Positions 24,500 to 35,000 of a DNA stretch of 64,000 bases are shown here, in pieces. The DNA is from Anoplolepis gracilipes (taxonomy: Eukaryota > Arthropoda > Insecta > Hymenoptera > Formicidae). Position numbers and translations under genes: made by a program. The notes beneath the pieces were generated by a model. That model searched no databases, had not been told where the DNA came from, and saw nothing but the letters and a program-made list of their open reading frames with translations. The DNA is taken from positions 1,204,501 to 1,268,500 of the forward strand of contig NW_027328669.1 of the NCBI RefSeq assembly GCF_047496725.1. Reading direction: 5' to 3'. Every line of letters begins with the position of its first letter. The first letter of the stretch is position 1.

Positions 24500-25920
24500 C
24501 ATATCGTTCACTTACTATCGTATAACTTACTATCAATCTCAACACGAGCAAAGTCTGTATTAGATTTTTCCTTTAATAAACCAGCTTTAGTTAGTTTTTG
24601 ACGTGTACAGTAATATTTTGTTAAAATTTTTCCTCTACCTTGAGCTTCGTCTTTCTTAGTCTTAATATACCAAACACTCTATAACATAAAATAATTAAAT
24701 GATGTAATTTAAATCAATCTTAAGATAAACGATTTTTGTAAAAACAAGATAACAACTTGCAGATATTATTTGATAAGATTTTGATTAGAAAAATAAAGAA
24801 ATATAAACATATCTTATCTTCAGTAGGAAATAACTTTTTTACATTATCACTTAGAAAGAATGCCCTTTCGCTTGTTATGGTATTTGTTACATTAGGCGAT
24901 AACTCATTGCTGACTATTATTTTTGCTAATTTATTTCTAAGATCATTATTTAATTTCTTTTCATTTTTGTATATACTTAGCAGCAATTGACCTTCTTCGG
25001 ATTTTTTTAATATAGATTCCAGATCCTGCGATAATAAACAGAATAAATATGTCTAATATTATGTAATCATATTTATATTGCATAATATTATGAAAAACAA
25101 ATAACTTACATATTTATTATGAGTAATATCAGTATTATCAGAAGCTGCATTTATTTTTGCTGCAGATGTGTTATTTTCATCTCAAGAATATGTCTAGAAA
25201 AAGAATATAGTAGCAATAGATTAATACTGTGAGAATCAACTTTGTTAATCATTGAAAAAATAACTCTAATATAAAAATAAAAGCTTTAAAAATTTTTTAA
25301 ATTATTAAACAAATATGTATAAATAACATTAATTTTATTATATTTTATTATTTATTATATTTATTAAATTTGTGTAAATTTTTATATATATAAATTCAAA
25401 AAGACTATTTATTATAATTAATTCAAATTAATTCAAATACTAAAATTATTATACAATTAATTAAAACTAAAAAATAATGTTCTTTATTCTTATCATCATC
25501 TTCTACACTTGTAGATGTAGACGGTAAAGAAATGCTTGGAGAAATGTTTCCTGCACCATTTTCAATATTACTATATTTATTTATTTTATTATCTTCATTG
25601 GAATGCTGTTCTTGTACATCTATTCTACGCTTTTTTACTGATATGTTTGAAGTATCTACATTTTTTATACATTGTTGTATAATCTGAAATATTTATCAGG
25701 AATATATAAGTTACAATTCTGAAGAGAACAGCTAACAGAATAATAAAGTACAAAAAATTGTAATATTTATATTTTATCTACAATAAATACCTTATCTCCA
25801 TCTAAGTAGCTTTTTAAGTTCTTTTGGAATTTTCGACGAGGCCCTATTTGGGGTATTAACACTTTTAGATCTTCCTCTGTTAAATCTTTAAATTGATCGA
25901 TTTCTATTTCTTGAGCTACA
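24500..25920 (-). pseudogene. Multi-exon gene with SAM-like domain, unrecognised
   Basis: Five minus-strand blocks with GT-AG-like borders. 25917-25790: EIEIDQFKDLTEEDLKVLIP then GPRRKFQKNLKSYL, the LTEEDLK...G.R.KF..N pattern of a sterile-alpha-motif (SAM) domain. 25685-25460: KKRRIDVQEQHSNED and a Ser/Thr-rich linker. 25195-25110: a short exon with an in-frame TGA in the fitting frame. 25025-24735: ILKKSEEGQLLLSIYKNEKK then NDLRNKLAKIIVSNEL and KLFPTEDK. 24680-24520: VWYIKTKKDEAQGRGKILTK. Similar SAM-plus-helical genes are multicopy in ant genomes and probably transposon-borne. I do not know the function. The stop in the third exon suggests a pseudogene, unless the splice sites are misread. 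Confidence 0.45.
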
Positions 25921-26245
25921 AATTATACACACTGAATATTGCAAATCGATATAATTTTCCGCGACATAGATCCATACTCGATTAACTTTGCGTTAGGCGC
26001 AACATTTTTCCTTTTTTTCTTTGATTCTTAAAACAACTTTATCTTAACATTTGGTTAATATACCAGGCATTAAAATATATCAGAAACAGTAAAGAATATA
26101 AATTCGTAAATATTACAATAGATAAAAAAATTACAGTGTGTAGTAATATGGCTTAAAATAATATCTATTAGTATCTATTAGATATTGCGCCTAACGAAAG
26201 GTTAAGTATGAACATGGCGTTTTTAATCACTGCATGCTATTATAC

Positions 26246-26247
<2 letters not shown>

Positions 26248-26294
<47 letters not shown>
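26248..26294. repeat. (TA)n microsatellite
   Basis: Alternating TA run that terminates the gypsy RNase H remnant on its downstream side. Confidence 0.95.
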
Positions 26295-26296
<2 letters not shown>

Positions 26297-27260
26297 CGCT
26301 CAAGTGGCATTTCATTTACCACCGCACTATACCGACTTAATGCATCTACATGCGACATTTTGTGCCCACGATGTGTAACTTTAAAACAGTAATTTTGCAA
26401 AAGTAAGGTCCACCGCGCGATCCGCGGGTTTATGTTCGCTTTATTCATCGCATGAGCAAGAGCGTTACAATCAGTAATTATCTAGAAATCGATACCGTAC
26501 AAGTAGATATAAAATCTCTCAACCGCACGCACAATCGCTAACATTTCTAACTCGAATGAGTGATAATTTTTTTCGGCGTTGTTTGTTAGCTGACTAAAGT
26601 AGGCTATCGGAGCCCACATTTCTTTGTCCTGTTTTTGCAACAGGATCGCTGCTAGCCCCTGTGAGCTGGCGTCTGTGTGGAGCTCCGTCTCTGCCGTCGG
26701 ATTATATAATCTTAACACTGGATATTCCATCAACATTTCTATTAAGTTTTCATATGCCGTTATGCATTCTTTGTTAAAATCGAATGTGATTGACTTACGG
26801 GTCAGATTATACAACGGTTTCGCAATTAACGCGTAGTTTCTTATGAATTTCCGGAAATAACTCGTAAGCCCGAGAAACCTTTGCAACTCGTGTACATTTA
26901 CCGGTTGCGGAAAATTTTGCACGGCTTCTGTGTGCCATCGGCTGATTGTAATTCCGTCTGCGGATACAATGTAACTGAGATATTCGATTTTCTTTTTAAG
27001 AAATTGGCTTTTATTAATATTTAGTTTAAACCCGTATTTTTTCAAAATGATTAAAACTTGTTCTATCACCGTTAAATTCTCTTCGACTGTTTTTGTTGCT
27101 ATCATTATATCTATATACACTATGACTTTATCCTCTTTAATTAATGGTTAAAGAATTGCTACCAATCTTTTTTGGAACTCCGCCGGTGATTCGGAGTATC
27201 CGAACGGTAATCGCGTGTATTCATATTGCCCATCGGGCGTCGCGAACGCGAAATACTTAA
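26297..27260 (-). pseudogene. Ty3/gypsy RT-RNase H fragment
   Basis: Minus strand. 27258-27160 reads FAFATPDGQYEYTRLPFGYS, then PAEFQKRLVAIL and a stop, which is RT block 4. 27120-26482 continues the RT connection domain (FLGLTSYFRKFIRNYALIAK) and RNase H (TELHTDASSQGLAAILLQK). 26448-26300 gives the RNase H end (HRGHKMSHVDALSR). The catalytic YxDD has become YIDI. The fragment ends abruptly at 27260 where a Harbinger-type element begins after TAA, so the upstream RT was separated by that insertion or lost. Confidence 0.85.
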
Positions 27261-28067
27261 GGCGAGGTCCCACGGCGCGTGATTCGTGGCTTGCTTAAGC
27301 TTGCTTAGGCTTGTCAATAAGTTCGTCTCCAAATAGCAAGCAACGAACAATGACGAGTCGCATAGGTTCCACGACGCGTTAGCTCGTCCAGTTTGTGGCT
27401 CGCATTCGTGATGTGTAGTCCAAAATGGATAGCAAACGAGAAAAGATTATGGTCTGTGCAGCGATGTATATTATTTTAAGTAAAGAAATGTTAAAAACAT
27501 TTAAAAAACGCAAAAGGCGATGGTGGATAACGCCTCTTTTCAAAAATCGACAGGTAACAAAAAATTATGAAAAAATACGTGTAATTATAAAAAAATGTGT
27601 GTAATTATATTACACATTGACACACACACACACACACACACACACACATTATATATACACTTATATTTTCTAATATATATTATACATACACCCGAAATGT
27701 TCTGTTAGTATTTTATTAGTAATAAAATCAACATTTTTAATATTAATTATATTTTATAGATATAATGCAATAAACATGCTTGAGGATTTAAAAAGAGAAC
27801 CTGCTGGATATTAAAAATTTCTGTAGAATGGACTTTGAACAGCTTCTGAACAGAATTGGTTCTGTTATTGCAAAAAAAGATACAAATATGCGTAAATGCA
27901 TTACAGTTACAGAAAAATTAGCTATTACTTTAAGATTTTTAGCTACAGGAGATAATTTTAAAAGTCTGTCTTATTTATTTAAAGTATCAAAACAAAGTGT
28001 TTCAAGATGTGTCCAAGAAACTTGCAAAGCTTTGATAAACGAATTAAAAGACGAAATAAAGGTAATT

Positions 28068-28101
<34 letters not shown>
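27261..28101 (+). mobile_element. PIF/Harbinger-type element, left part
   Basis: Begins GGCGAGGTCCCACGGCGCG directly after TAA, inside the gypsy RT. It carries the 5' part of a PIF/Harbinger transposase gene and is interrupted at 28102 by the 12.4-kb gypsy element; the remainder continues at 40541. The matching right terminal repeat was not found near 41.4-41.5 kb, so the right end appears truncated. Confidence 0.65.
27425..28061 (+). pseudogene. PIF/Harbinger transposase, N-terminal exons
   Basis: Exon 1, 27425-27553, gives 43 residues from MDSKREKIMVC to RRWWITPLFKNRQ, the basic Trp-Trp N-terminus of Harbinger (ALP1-like) transposases, with a CAG|GTAACA donor. Exon 2, 27760-28061, after a TTTATAG acceptor, has NMLEDLKREP, then (after a one-base frame change near 27812) NFCRMDFEQLLNRIG and the helix-turn-helix block ITLRFLATGDNFKSLSYLFK, SKQSVSRCV. 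The donor AAAG|GTAATT leads into a TA microsatellite holding the gypsy insertion. No exon with the DDE catalytic residues is present on the far side, so the gene was already deleted or is a non-autonomous derivative. Confidence 0.75.
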
Positions 28102-28105
<4 letters not shown>

Positions 28106-28164
28106 ACGTTCCGGCACCAAAATTTTTCTCATTTACTTCTAAGAAATACTAAACTTATAATATA

Positions 28165-28260
28165 AAGCCAAACGACAAGTTACCGACTACATTTTAGCCG
28201 ATAAGTTATTCACTAAGACAAGTTACCCATTATAACCGTTACCGACTCTAGCTGACAGTA
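28165..28260 (+). promoter_or_regulatory. U3 array of GTTA(C/T) motifs
   Basis: Within 90 bp of the LTR start the motif AAGTTACCG / AAGTTATTC / AAGTTACCC / CCGTTACCG occurs four times, spaced about 20-30 bp (CAAGTTACCGACTAC, GATAAGTTATTCACTA, ACAAGTTACCCATTAT, ACCGTTACCGACTC). The same array persists in the 3' LTR, in the old solo LTR near 53990-54060 and, somewhat expanded, in the fragment at 55660-55770. Regularly repeated words in U3 are often transcription-factor sites; no factor is assigned. Confidence 0.45.
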
Positions 28261-29079
28261 CGAAACGTTAATCATAAAATAGCTGCTCTCCCACCACCAT
28301 AAGACTCTCTCGCTACTCCGAACCCTCAGATAACCCTTCCTACCCCCACTTTCCAACCCCGACCTGCACAAACCGAGGGACCTCGAAACAGTCCTAAAAA
28401 TCGACACATCAATTCGAGACTCTGAGCGATGCACTTCTCTCTCTAGAAGTGCTCCTCATCCTTGCGATTCTATTTCTATACGCGATTCCATTTCCAAACA
28501 CTGTTCCAAATCAGCACGCTTTCCATATCCACATTCGTTTCCATTTCGGTACGCGATCCTAGTCCATACAGTTCCTCTGCAACGTCATTCTACTTCATGC
28601 GAGCGCCTGTTATATCGTTACTTTATTATACTACGTCTGTACACCCTGCGTCAGTTCTCCACGCCGATAGCTCTCCGATTCATAGTCACGCGTCACCACT
28701 GTAGCCACCCAATGTAAGGTTAGCCAAAAATACACGTATTTACAAAACCTCATTGTGCATTAATACCAAAACGTACCTGAACCCAATCCGCATTTTCTAC
28801 GTTCGGCGTCATATTAAATTTCAATCCAACTCTCAACAGACCTGGTTTCGACCATTAACCAAACCAGCGACGTAGCGGTGCAAACAATTGCACGCTCGTT
28901 ACTACCCCTTCCCAGCCGATATCGTGCTAATACTCTGCACATACGGTACTCCTACTCTAAAACCAAACTTATACCTTCTCCTGGAAGCATCGTGCTAATA
29001 TTCTGCACATGCCACCTCCCTACCTCAGAACCAATGGTCGAACCCAGTGAACACGCGAAATTAATTTGATCTTTTGTAG

Positions 29080-29487
29080 ATGCCAAAAATAAGAAGAGGC
29101 GGACACAAATTCCACGCGCGACGTTTATATTACGAATACAAATACGCCCCCGTCAGTGAAGCGGATAGTGAATTCCTCGGGACGGATCGTCTATATTTTG
29201 ACTTAGAGTACGAGGCGTACTTTAACCCGACGTTACGAACAAAGCAGGTCAAACCTCTGAGGACGGATATCCGCATGAAGTCTATGGGATATTTTCCGTG
29301 GCCGCGCAAACTGATACAGTTAGACACACAGCTACTGTTCCCCCCTCTGCCGCCCGCGAATTACGTACCGGGAGACCCGAGGAAGACCCGCTACCTCCAG
29401 ATACGCGACGAAATATTATACCTAAATTACGGGTGTTCCACCCCCGAGCACTGGGGTTCCGCGGAACAACCAATAGTAATAGATTAA
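29080..29487 (+). CDS. LTR-ORF1, 135 aa, unknown function (5' LTR copy)
   Basis: An open frame lying wholly inside the LTR. It begins directly after TTTTGTAG, which looks like a splice acceptor. The product is basic at the start (MPKIRRGGHKFHARRLYYEY), acidic and aromatic in the middle (LYFDLEYEAYF), then Pro-rich (LLFPPLPPANYVPG) and ends in PIVID. I recognise no domain, signal peptide or membrane segment. The 3' LTR copy differs at one residue (Cys to Phe near 118). In the old solo LTR the same frame is broken by single-base deletions. Being in an LTR it would exist twice per provirus and would have to be expressed from a transcript crossing or starting in U3. An accessory protein is plausible; a captured exon is the alternative. 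Confidence 0.45.
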   Translation: MPKIRRGGHKFHARRLYYEYKYAPVSEADSEFLGTDRLYFDLEYEAYFNPTLRTKQVKPLRTDIRMKSMGYFPWPRKLIQLDTQLLFPPLPPANYVPGDPRKTRYLQIRDEILYLNYGCSTPEHWGSAEQPIVID

Positions 29488-29859
29488 TATTACACGGAAC
29501 GAAATATAACGATATCTCGTAGCAGCGTCACTCAAAATACGAAGCTTGGAAAACCTAGAGTTTTCTCGTGCCTACACTTTTATGACCGACCCCTTTTTTT
29601 TTTGCTTCCTGCGTTTCGCTTGGGCCAGCTCGCCCTCCGCTAAACCCTTCCAAAAATAGTATTTTCGCTCCGCGCTGCAGAGACCGGTTTACGACCGACC
29701 CTTTTTTTTTATTTCCTGCATTTCGCGTTTGACCATTCTCTCTCTTGTCGAGATTTTCTCGAAGACAATACTTGTTTCCAAGTTAATACTCGTTTCAAAT
29801 ATTGTATAACGCGTGTGTTATTTCATTCATTAATTTGTAAACAATTAATATTTAAACCG

Positions 29860-29865
29860 AATAAA
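29860..29865 (+). promoter_or_regulatory. Possible polyadenylation signal in LTR
   Basis: AATAAA after an AT-rich run (TTTAAACCGAATAAATATAGG), conserved in both LTRs. Candidate R-region signal only. Confidence 0.3.
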
Positions 29866-29997
29866 TATAGGAAACCTATTTTTCGTTATTCAATTATTTT
29901 TTACTCCTTCCTTATTCTGACCACGACTAATAACAACGCTTTATGCAAGCAATAACAATAATAGTATTTAACCATGACCTATTGACAACACACCTAC

Positions 29998-30423
29998 ATG
30001 TGTTACGGACAACTGCGCCCCATACGGGAGGGCCACCCCTCCCCTCCCGCCGTCGAAGCGCGTCACCGATTAGGAAACGTCCGTTGCACCTACATCTCGG
30101 GATTCGCTCATAAATTAGAACTTACCCCGTATTGCGCATCTTGCTTTGTAAATTCCGACGACATTGATAGAGAATCTTGCGCGTACTTCAACGTACACCT
30201 CGCGCTCGACAGCACGCGCTATTCGGGCGTGTATTGCACGGTCTGCTCTCGTAATCTAGCAGAGTTTTTCCCGTTCGACTGCGACCGGTGCGTTAACACC
30301 TACGCCGACTTCCTCAGAGATTTGAGAAAAAGAAACATCTATTACTACTCGTTAGCGGACCCTATTAAAGTCTTCGTTAGCGGAACCATCCCCGAGGAGT
30401 TCACATCACGCGACTTCCCTTAG
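29998..30423 (+). CDS. LTR-ORF2, 141 aa, three CxxC pairs (5' LTR copy)
   Basis: An open frame near the 3' end of the LTR. The product has CxxC pairs at residues 46-49 (YCASC), 80-83 (YCTVC) and 95-98 (DCDRC), plus Cys30 and Cys61, a layout suggesting a small zinc-binding fold; the rest is mixed helix-forming sequence ending FTSRDFP. In the 140-codon-long match of the solo LTR at 51822-52247 the frame is uninterrupted, 21 of 141 residues differ, all six paired cysteines are kept, and Cys61 is lost. That pattern suggests the frame was coding in the ancestral element. In this element's 3' LTR a one-base deletion near 39968 removes the shared start. No known domain is recognised. It could be a regulator of transcription or of host defence, which is speculation. 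Confidence 0.5.
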   Translation: MCYGQLRPIREGHPSPPAVEARHRLGNVRCTYISGFAHKLELTPYCASCFVNSDDIDRESCAYFNVHLALDSTRYSGVYCTVCSRNLAEFFPFDCDRCVNTYADFLRDLRKRNIYYYSLADPIKVFVSGTIPEEFTSRDFP

Positions 30424-30591
30424 TCAGTAATCGCCATATCCTTATTACTTCGCCGTTGGTAAGGAAAAACATCCATCGTCCGGATAAGCCTAGTCGCGAG
30501 GAATCCCCAGAAGCTTAGCTTCTGAAATACGCGACCGGTCAGGCGAAAGGTCCGATCACTCTTAGGAGCTGCGACCCCGTTTGACGTAACA

Positions 30592-30612
30592 AAATTGGTG
30601 ACAGCGGTGGGA
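30592..30612 (+). promoter_or_regulatory. Primer-binding region
   Basis: The sequence directly after the 5' LTR, AATTGGTGACAGCGGTGGGA, is where the minus-strand primer tRNA should pair (TGGTGACAGCGG begins 4 nt in). The tRNA species is not assigned. Confidence 0.5.
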
Positions 30613-30631
30613 TACGAGAAAATCCGGCACG

Positions 30632-32067
30632 ATGGAAACCCGCTCCAAGAAGGCTTCAACAACTCCGGAAGGTGGTGCATCGAGTGGGAATGACACCATT
30701 CTGAGTAGTCAGGAACTGGAAGCGATACAAGTTAGACTAAAACTAAAAGAAGAATCATTGGCGCGCCAAGCCAAGGAATTAGAAGAAGCCCGACAAAAGC
30801 ATCAAGAGAATGTGCGAACTTTCGACGAATTCTACCTGCTCACCGAAAAGGAGCTGGAGGACCAAAAACGCAGGATGGAGCACAATAGCGACGTGCAGTT
30901 CCTCAGCTCTGGTATCGTGGGAGAAATAGAGCATCTGCGGGACGAAATAAACCGGATTAATTGTACCGCACGGCGTGCCAGCAGGGGCGCCTCCTCTAGT
31001 TACCTCCGAGCAGCGAGACCCCCGATACTATTCCCAAGGTGACCTTCCGTGAGGCCACCGAATCCGTGCCCAATTTCGACGGGTATAATATCTCCCTGAG
31101 CCAATTCGTGCGCGCATGTAGACGCGCTCGCGAGATAGTGCCCCCCTCCTCAGAACGCAATCTAACCAAATTACTAATAAACAAACTACGCGGGCGGACT
31201 TACTCCGCCGTAGAGGACGAACCTTGCGAAAGCGTTACACAACTCATCGACCTCCTAAACGTCGCTTTCGGTTCCCCCAAGACAATCGATCAATACCGGG
31301 GCGAACTCAGCATCATCTACTTGAAACCAAGAGAACACATCTTGGACTACATCACTCGCGTTAAAGACTTACGCACCGCCATATTGGACGCAGAACGCCG
31401 CGAAACCGGGTACTTGACAGAAAAAACAATAATAGAAGTCGATGGACTAACGGCAAGATCATTCTGTGACGGACTACCCCTGGAATATCGACTCCAGATG
31501 GGTAATAACCTACACACAACTCCCGCCGAGGCATTCGCAAGGGCCAAAGCCATCGCCCGGAGACAAGAACTAGACAGGTCTCGTTATGGAGGCGGAGATC
31601 GGTCCGAAACAAGGGCCGACAGGCCACCCCGAGGACCCGACATGTACCCCATCACGCAGAACCCTACTCGACCGAACGCGTACACCCCTCCTCCACGCAC
31701 GCGGTATTTGGACGACAATCGAGCGCGAGACCAACTACCATGGCGAGCCGATCGCTCACGACCCACCTCCGCGTACAACCGCGAGGAACGCCCTGGGTCG
31801 TTCGACAAGCATTCACCTCCCGCAACGTCACGAGGAGGGCCGGAACCAAAGATATGTCGCTACTGCAAAAACGTGGGACACGATATCAACGAATGTAGGA
31901 AGAGGGAATATAACGCCTTAAAGACTTCCCAGGCGGGAAACGCGATGGGCCCCGAAAACCAGATGGGCGAGCGCCACCAAGGGGCCCCGACGACGCCACC
32001 TCGCCCAACCAGACCCGTAAATTCTATCGAGGTCACTCTCCCCGAGAATACAGAATCGCAACCCTAA
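30632..32067 (+). CDS. gag (capsid/nucleocapsid), with one frame break
   Basis: The structural protein of the 12.4-kb element. The first frame (30632-31042) starts METRSKKASTTPEGG and has a charged coiled coil (LKEESLARQAKELEEARQKH). The second frame (open from about 31000 to 32067) holds the capsid-like region (VPNFDGYNISLSQFVRACRR, FGSPKTIDQYRGEL) and ends with a CCHC zinc knuckle (CRYCKNVGHDINEC) in an Arg/Pro-rich tail. The two frames overlap between 31000 and 31042 with a -1 relation, next to a run of five C. I see no classical slippery site there, so a single-base change or assembly error is likelier than programmed shifting. The C-terminus overlaps the pol frame. Confidence 0.8.
31935..31987 (+). 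promoter_or_regulatory. -1 ribosomal frameshift signal, gag to pol
   Basis: The heptamer GGGAAAC at 31935-31941 is phased G GGA AAC in the gag frame, fitting X XXY YYZ. A 5-nt spacer follows, then GGGCCCC (31947-31953), which can pair with GGGGCCC (31981-31987) in a 7-bp all-G/C stem with a 27-nt loop. After a -1 shift the pol frame is open without a stop from 31935 to the protease region and on to 35975. This is a sequence prediction; slippage has not been measured. Confidence 0.7.
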
Positions 32068-35000
32068 ATCCACAGAAACACTCGCACGCACCTACGGTTA
32101 CCCTCTTTGCCGACGAACTGACCCGAGAGACCAGCTTCATGGTAGACACGGGCGCAGCCCCGAATCTAATAAGACGCCGAAACATCCGCTCCGAAGTAAC
32201 TGTGTACGACGACGAATTGTACCTTAGCGGCATAACCGAAGGAAAAATCAAGACCCTTGGATCAGTAAGAATCTTCTATATGAGCTACCCAGTGGAACTA
32301 CATGTAGTGCCCGACGACTTTCCCATTCTACAAGAGGGAATACTAGGATCTGAGTTCCTCCGAGATGCCTCCAAGATCGATTTCCAAGACAAATCCGTCT
32401 CTTGGCAGGGAATACGGGTCCCTTTCGCGCAACGCGATACCGTAATCATACCCGCTCGTTCCCGCACAACGTTCTACGTCAAGGTAAAAAACAGGGACAT
32501 ACACACCGGATATATCCCTCGACTGGAAGCCTGCGAGGGAATATACTTGGGAGACGCAGTAGTAAGCAATCGTGACGGGAGAGCGTACCTGCAAGCAGTA
32601 AACACCAACGGCGAAGAGCGCGAATTGATAGTGCCAACGATAGAATTACAAGAAATCGAGCAAACATCGGGAGATAATTTAAGAAATCAAGAACAAGGCC
32701 CTTCCGAAATCATGGCCATAACGGCGATTGATGCCGATGAACAAGAAAGCGAAGGAGACAGGAACAGGGTCGACAGCATCAAAGATCTACTCCGATTAGG
32801 ACACCTGAATCAAGAAGAAGCAGAAAGCGTGGTCTCCCTGATAAACGACCACAGCGACCTATTTCGCTTACCAGGAGACAAGCTGGGGCACACCCCCGTT
32901 GTCTCCCACCGAATTGTCACAATGGACGACCAACCAATTCATACCAAACAATACCGATTCCCACCTATCCATAAGGAGGAAATAGATAAACAGATCAAGG
33001 AGCTACTAGAGAATGATGTGGTACGCCCATCAGAATCACCATATAACTCTTCTCTGTGGATAGTGCCCAAGAAGGCGGACTCCAAGGGCAACAAGCGATG
33101 GCGAATGGTCATCGACTACCGCGCACTAAACGAAAAAACCATCGGAGACGCCTACCCGCTGCCTAACATTACTGAAATATTGGACCAGTTAGGGAGCGCT
33201 AAATACTTCAGCGTGTTCGACCTTGCCTCCGGGTTCCACCAAATACCTATGGACCAATCACACGCGCAGAAGACTGCATTCTCTACACCCCACGGTCACT
33301 ACGAATTTACCCGAATGCCCTTCGGATTAAAGAACGCCCCCGCTACGTTTCAACGCCTCATGGACCAGGTACTATCTGGACTACAAGGAACCGAACTCTT
33401 CGTCTACTTGGACGACATCGTTCTCTACGCAAGCTCGTTGCGCGAACACGAAATCAAGTTCAACAAATTAGCGAAGAAATTGCGTGCAGCTAACCTCAAA
33501 CTGCAACCAGACAAATGTGAATTCCTGAGAAAGGAGGTCGGATACCTGGGACACATTATCAGCAGGGAAGGCGTAAAACCAGATCCCTCAAAGATACAAG
33601 CCGTGAAAGAATTCCCCCGCCCGCACGACGCGAAAAATATTAAACAGTTCCTAGGACTCGCGGGATACTACCGGAGGTTCATCCCGAATTTCTCCAAGGT
33701 AGCACGGCCCCTCACCGATCTGCTTAAGAAGGATGAAAAATTTAATTGGAAGGAGGAGCAAGAACAGGCATTCACCCAACTGCGTAACGCGCTCTGCACT
33801 GAACCTGTTTTTCAATACCCCGACTTCACTAAACCATTGATACTAACTACCGACGCCTCGGGCTACGCGGTGGGCGGTATCTTGAGCCAGGGACCAATAG
33901 GAAAAGACGTCCCTATAGCCTATACGTCTCGCTTGTTGAACGACGCCGAGAAGAATTATTCCACCATAGAAAAGGAACTCCTAGCAATAGTCTACTGCGT
34001 AAACCACTTTCGCCCCTACCTGTACGGTAGTAAGTTCCAACTCGTCACCGACCATAAGCCACTCGTATGGCTGAATTCCGTCAAGGACCCTACATCCAGA
34101 CTACTACGCTGGCGTCTAAAATTAGCTGAATACGAATACGAAGTAATCTACAAGGCCGGTAAAATGAACGTCAATGCAGACGCCCTCTCGAGGAACCCCG
34201 TGGAAATCACCCCGGAGACAACAGGTGCAGGAATTAGCGAGACCCAAATCCTCCCATTGAGCGAGGAGACAGCGCAAATCGATTCTGATAGTTATGCGGG
34301 GAGCAAGGACGACGAAAGCGAACAGACAGATACCGAAGATAGCACAGATTCGGACAGCGACGAAGAGATAGGGGACAATCCCAACGCGCCCTTCGAGGCG
34401 AGGAACCCAAATGGCTTCAAAATTATATCCATTCCCGACAACTTTCTAACCCGACGAGATAACCTCGTCACTTTCATCACCCAAACGGGTATACCTATCG
34501 ACCCGGGAGCCACAGCGCTTGCCGAGGCGGGACTGCTACCAATGACCAAGGATATTCCCCTTGGGAGAGCACGAGTCCATCGTGACGGGAACCGCCGGAT
34601 CATAACCCTAGTGGCAAAGGAGCGTGTATCGGCAGTAATTGAAAAAGAAATTATCAAGGAAGCCTTCCGATCCCTTTTAGACGTCGTTACCGAACTTGGA
34701 CTGCAAACTATCTCCATAACCAAAGGCGCATGTGATAACGTCTCTTGGGAAACCTTATATCTCCTTATCTCGCGAATATTAGGTGACACCCAGGTACGGG
34801 TCTTTACATGTACTAACCAGATAATTATTCCTCCCCAAAACGAAAGATCACGATTAATCTCGGAAACTCACTGTTCTGCGATAGGTGGACATAAGGGCGT
34901 CACCAAAACCTATAACCGTTTAAAGAAACGATACCATTGGACAAGAATGAAAACAGACGTCCAGAATTTCATTCAGAATTGTCGCCCCTGCCAATTAAAG

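Larger units (their letters stand above)
28102..30591 (+). repeat. 5' LTR (2490 bp)
   Basis: TG...CA ends. Contains a motif-rich U3 start, LTR-ORF1 (29080-29487), an AATAAA at 29860-29865 and LTR-ORF2 (29998-30423). Two T-runs preceded by ACCGACCC(C) (29583 and 29694) repeat the same local sequence, with TTTCGC..TT behind. Followed directly by the primer-binding region. Confidence 0.95.

Noticed and set aside
28213..28434. Minus-strand and other overlapping frames inside the LTRs (28213-28434, 28462-28704, 29130-29327, 29282-29473 and their 3' copies)
   Set aside because: Identical in both LTRs simply because the LTRs are identical; they overlap better-supported frames, or are not kept in the old solo LTR.
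34292..34789. 165-codon minus-strand frame within pol
   Set aside because: Antisense shadow of the acidic spacer and integrase-proximal region of pol.
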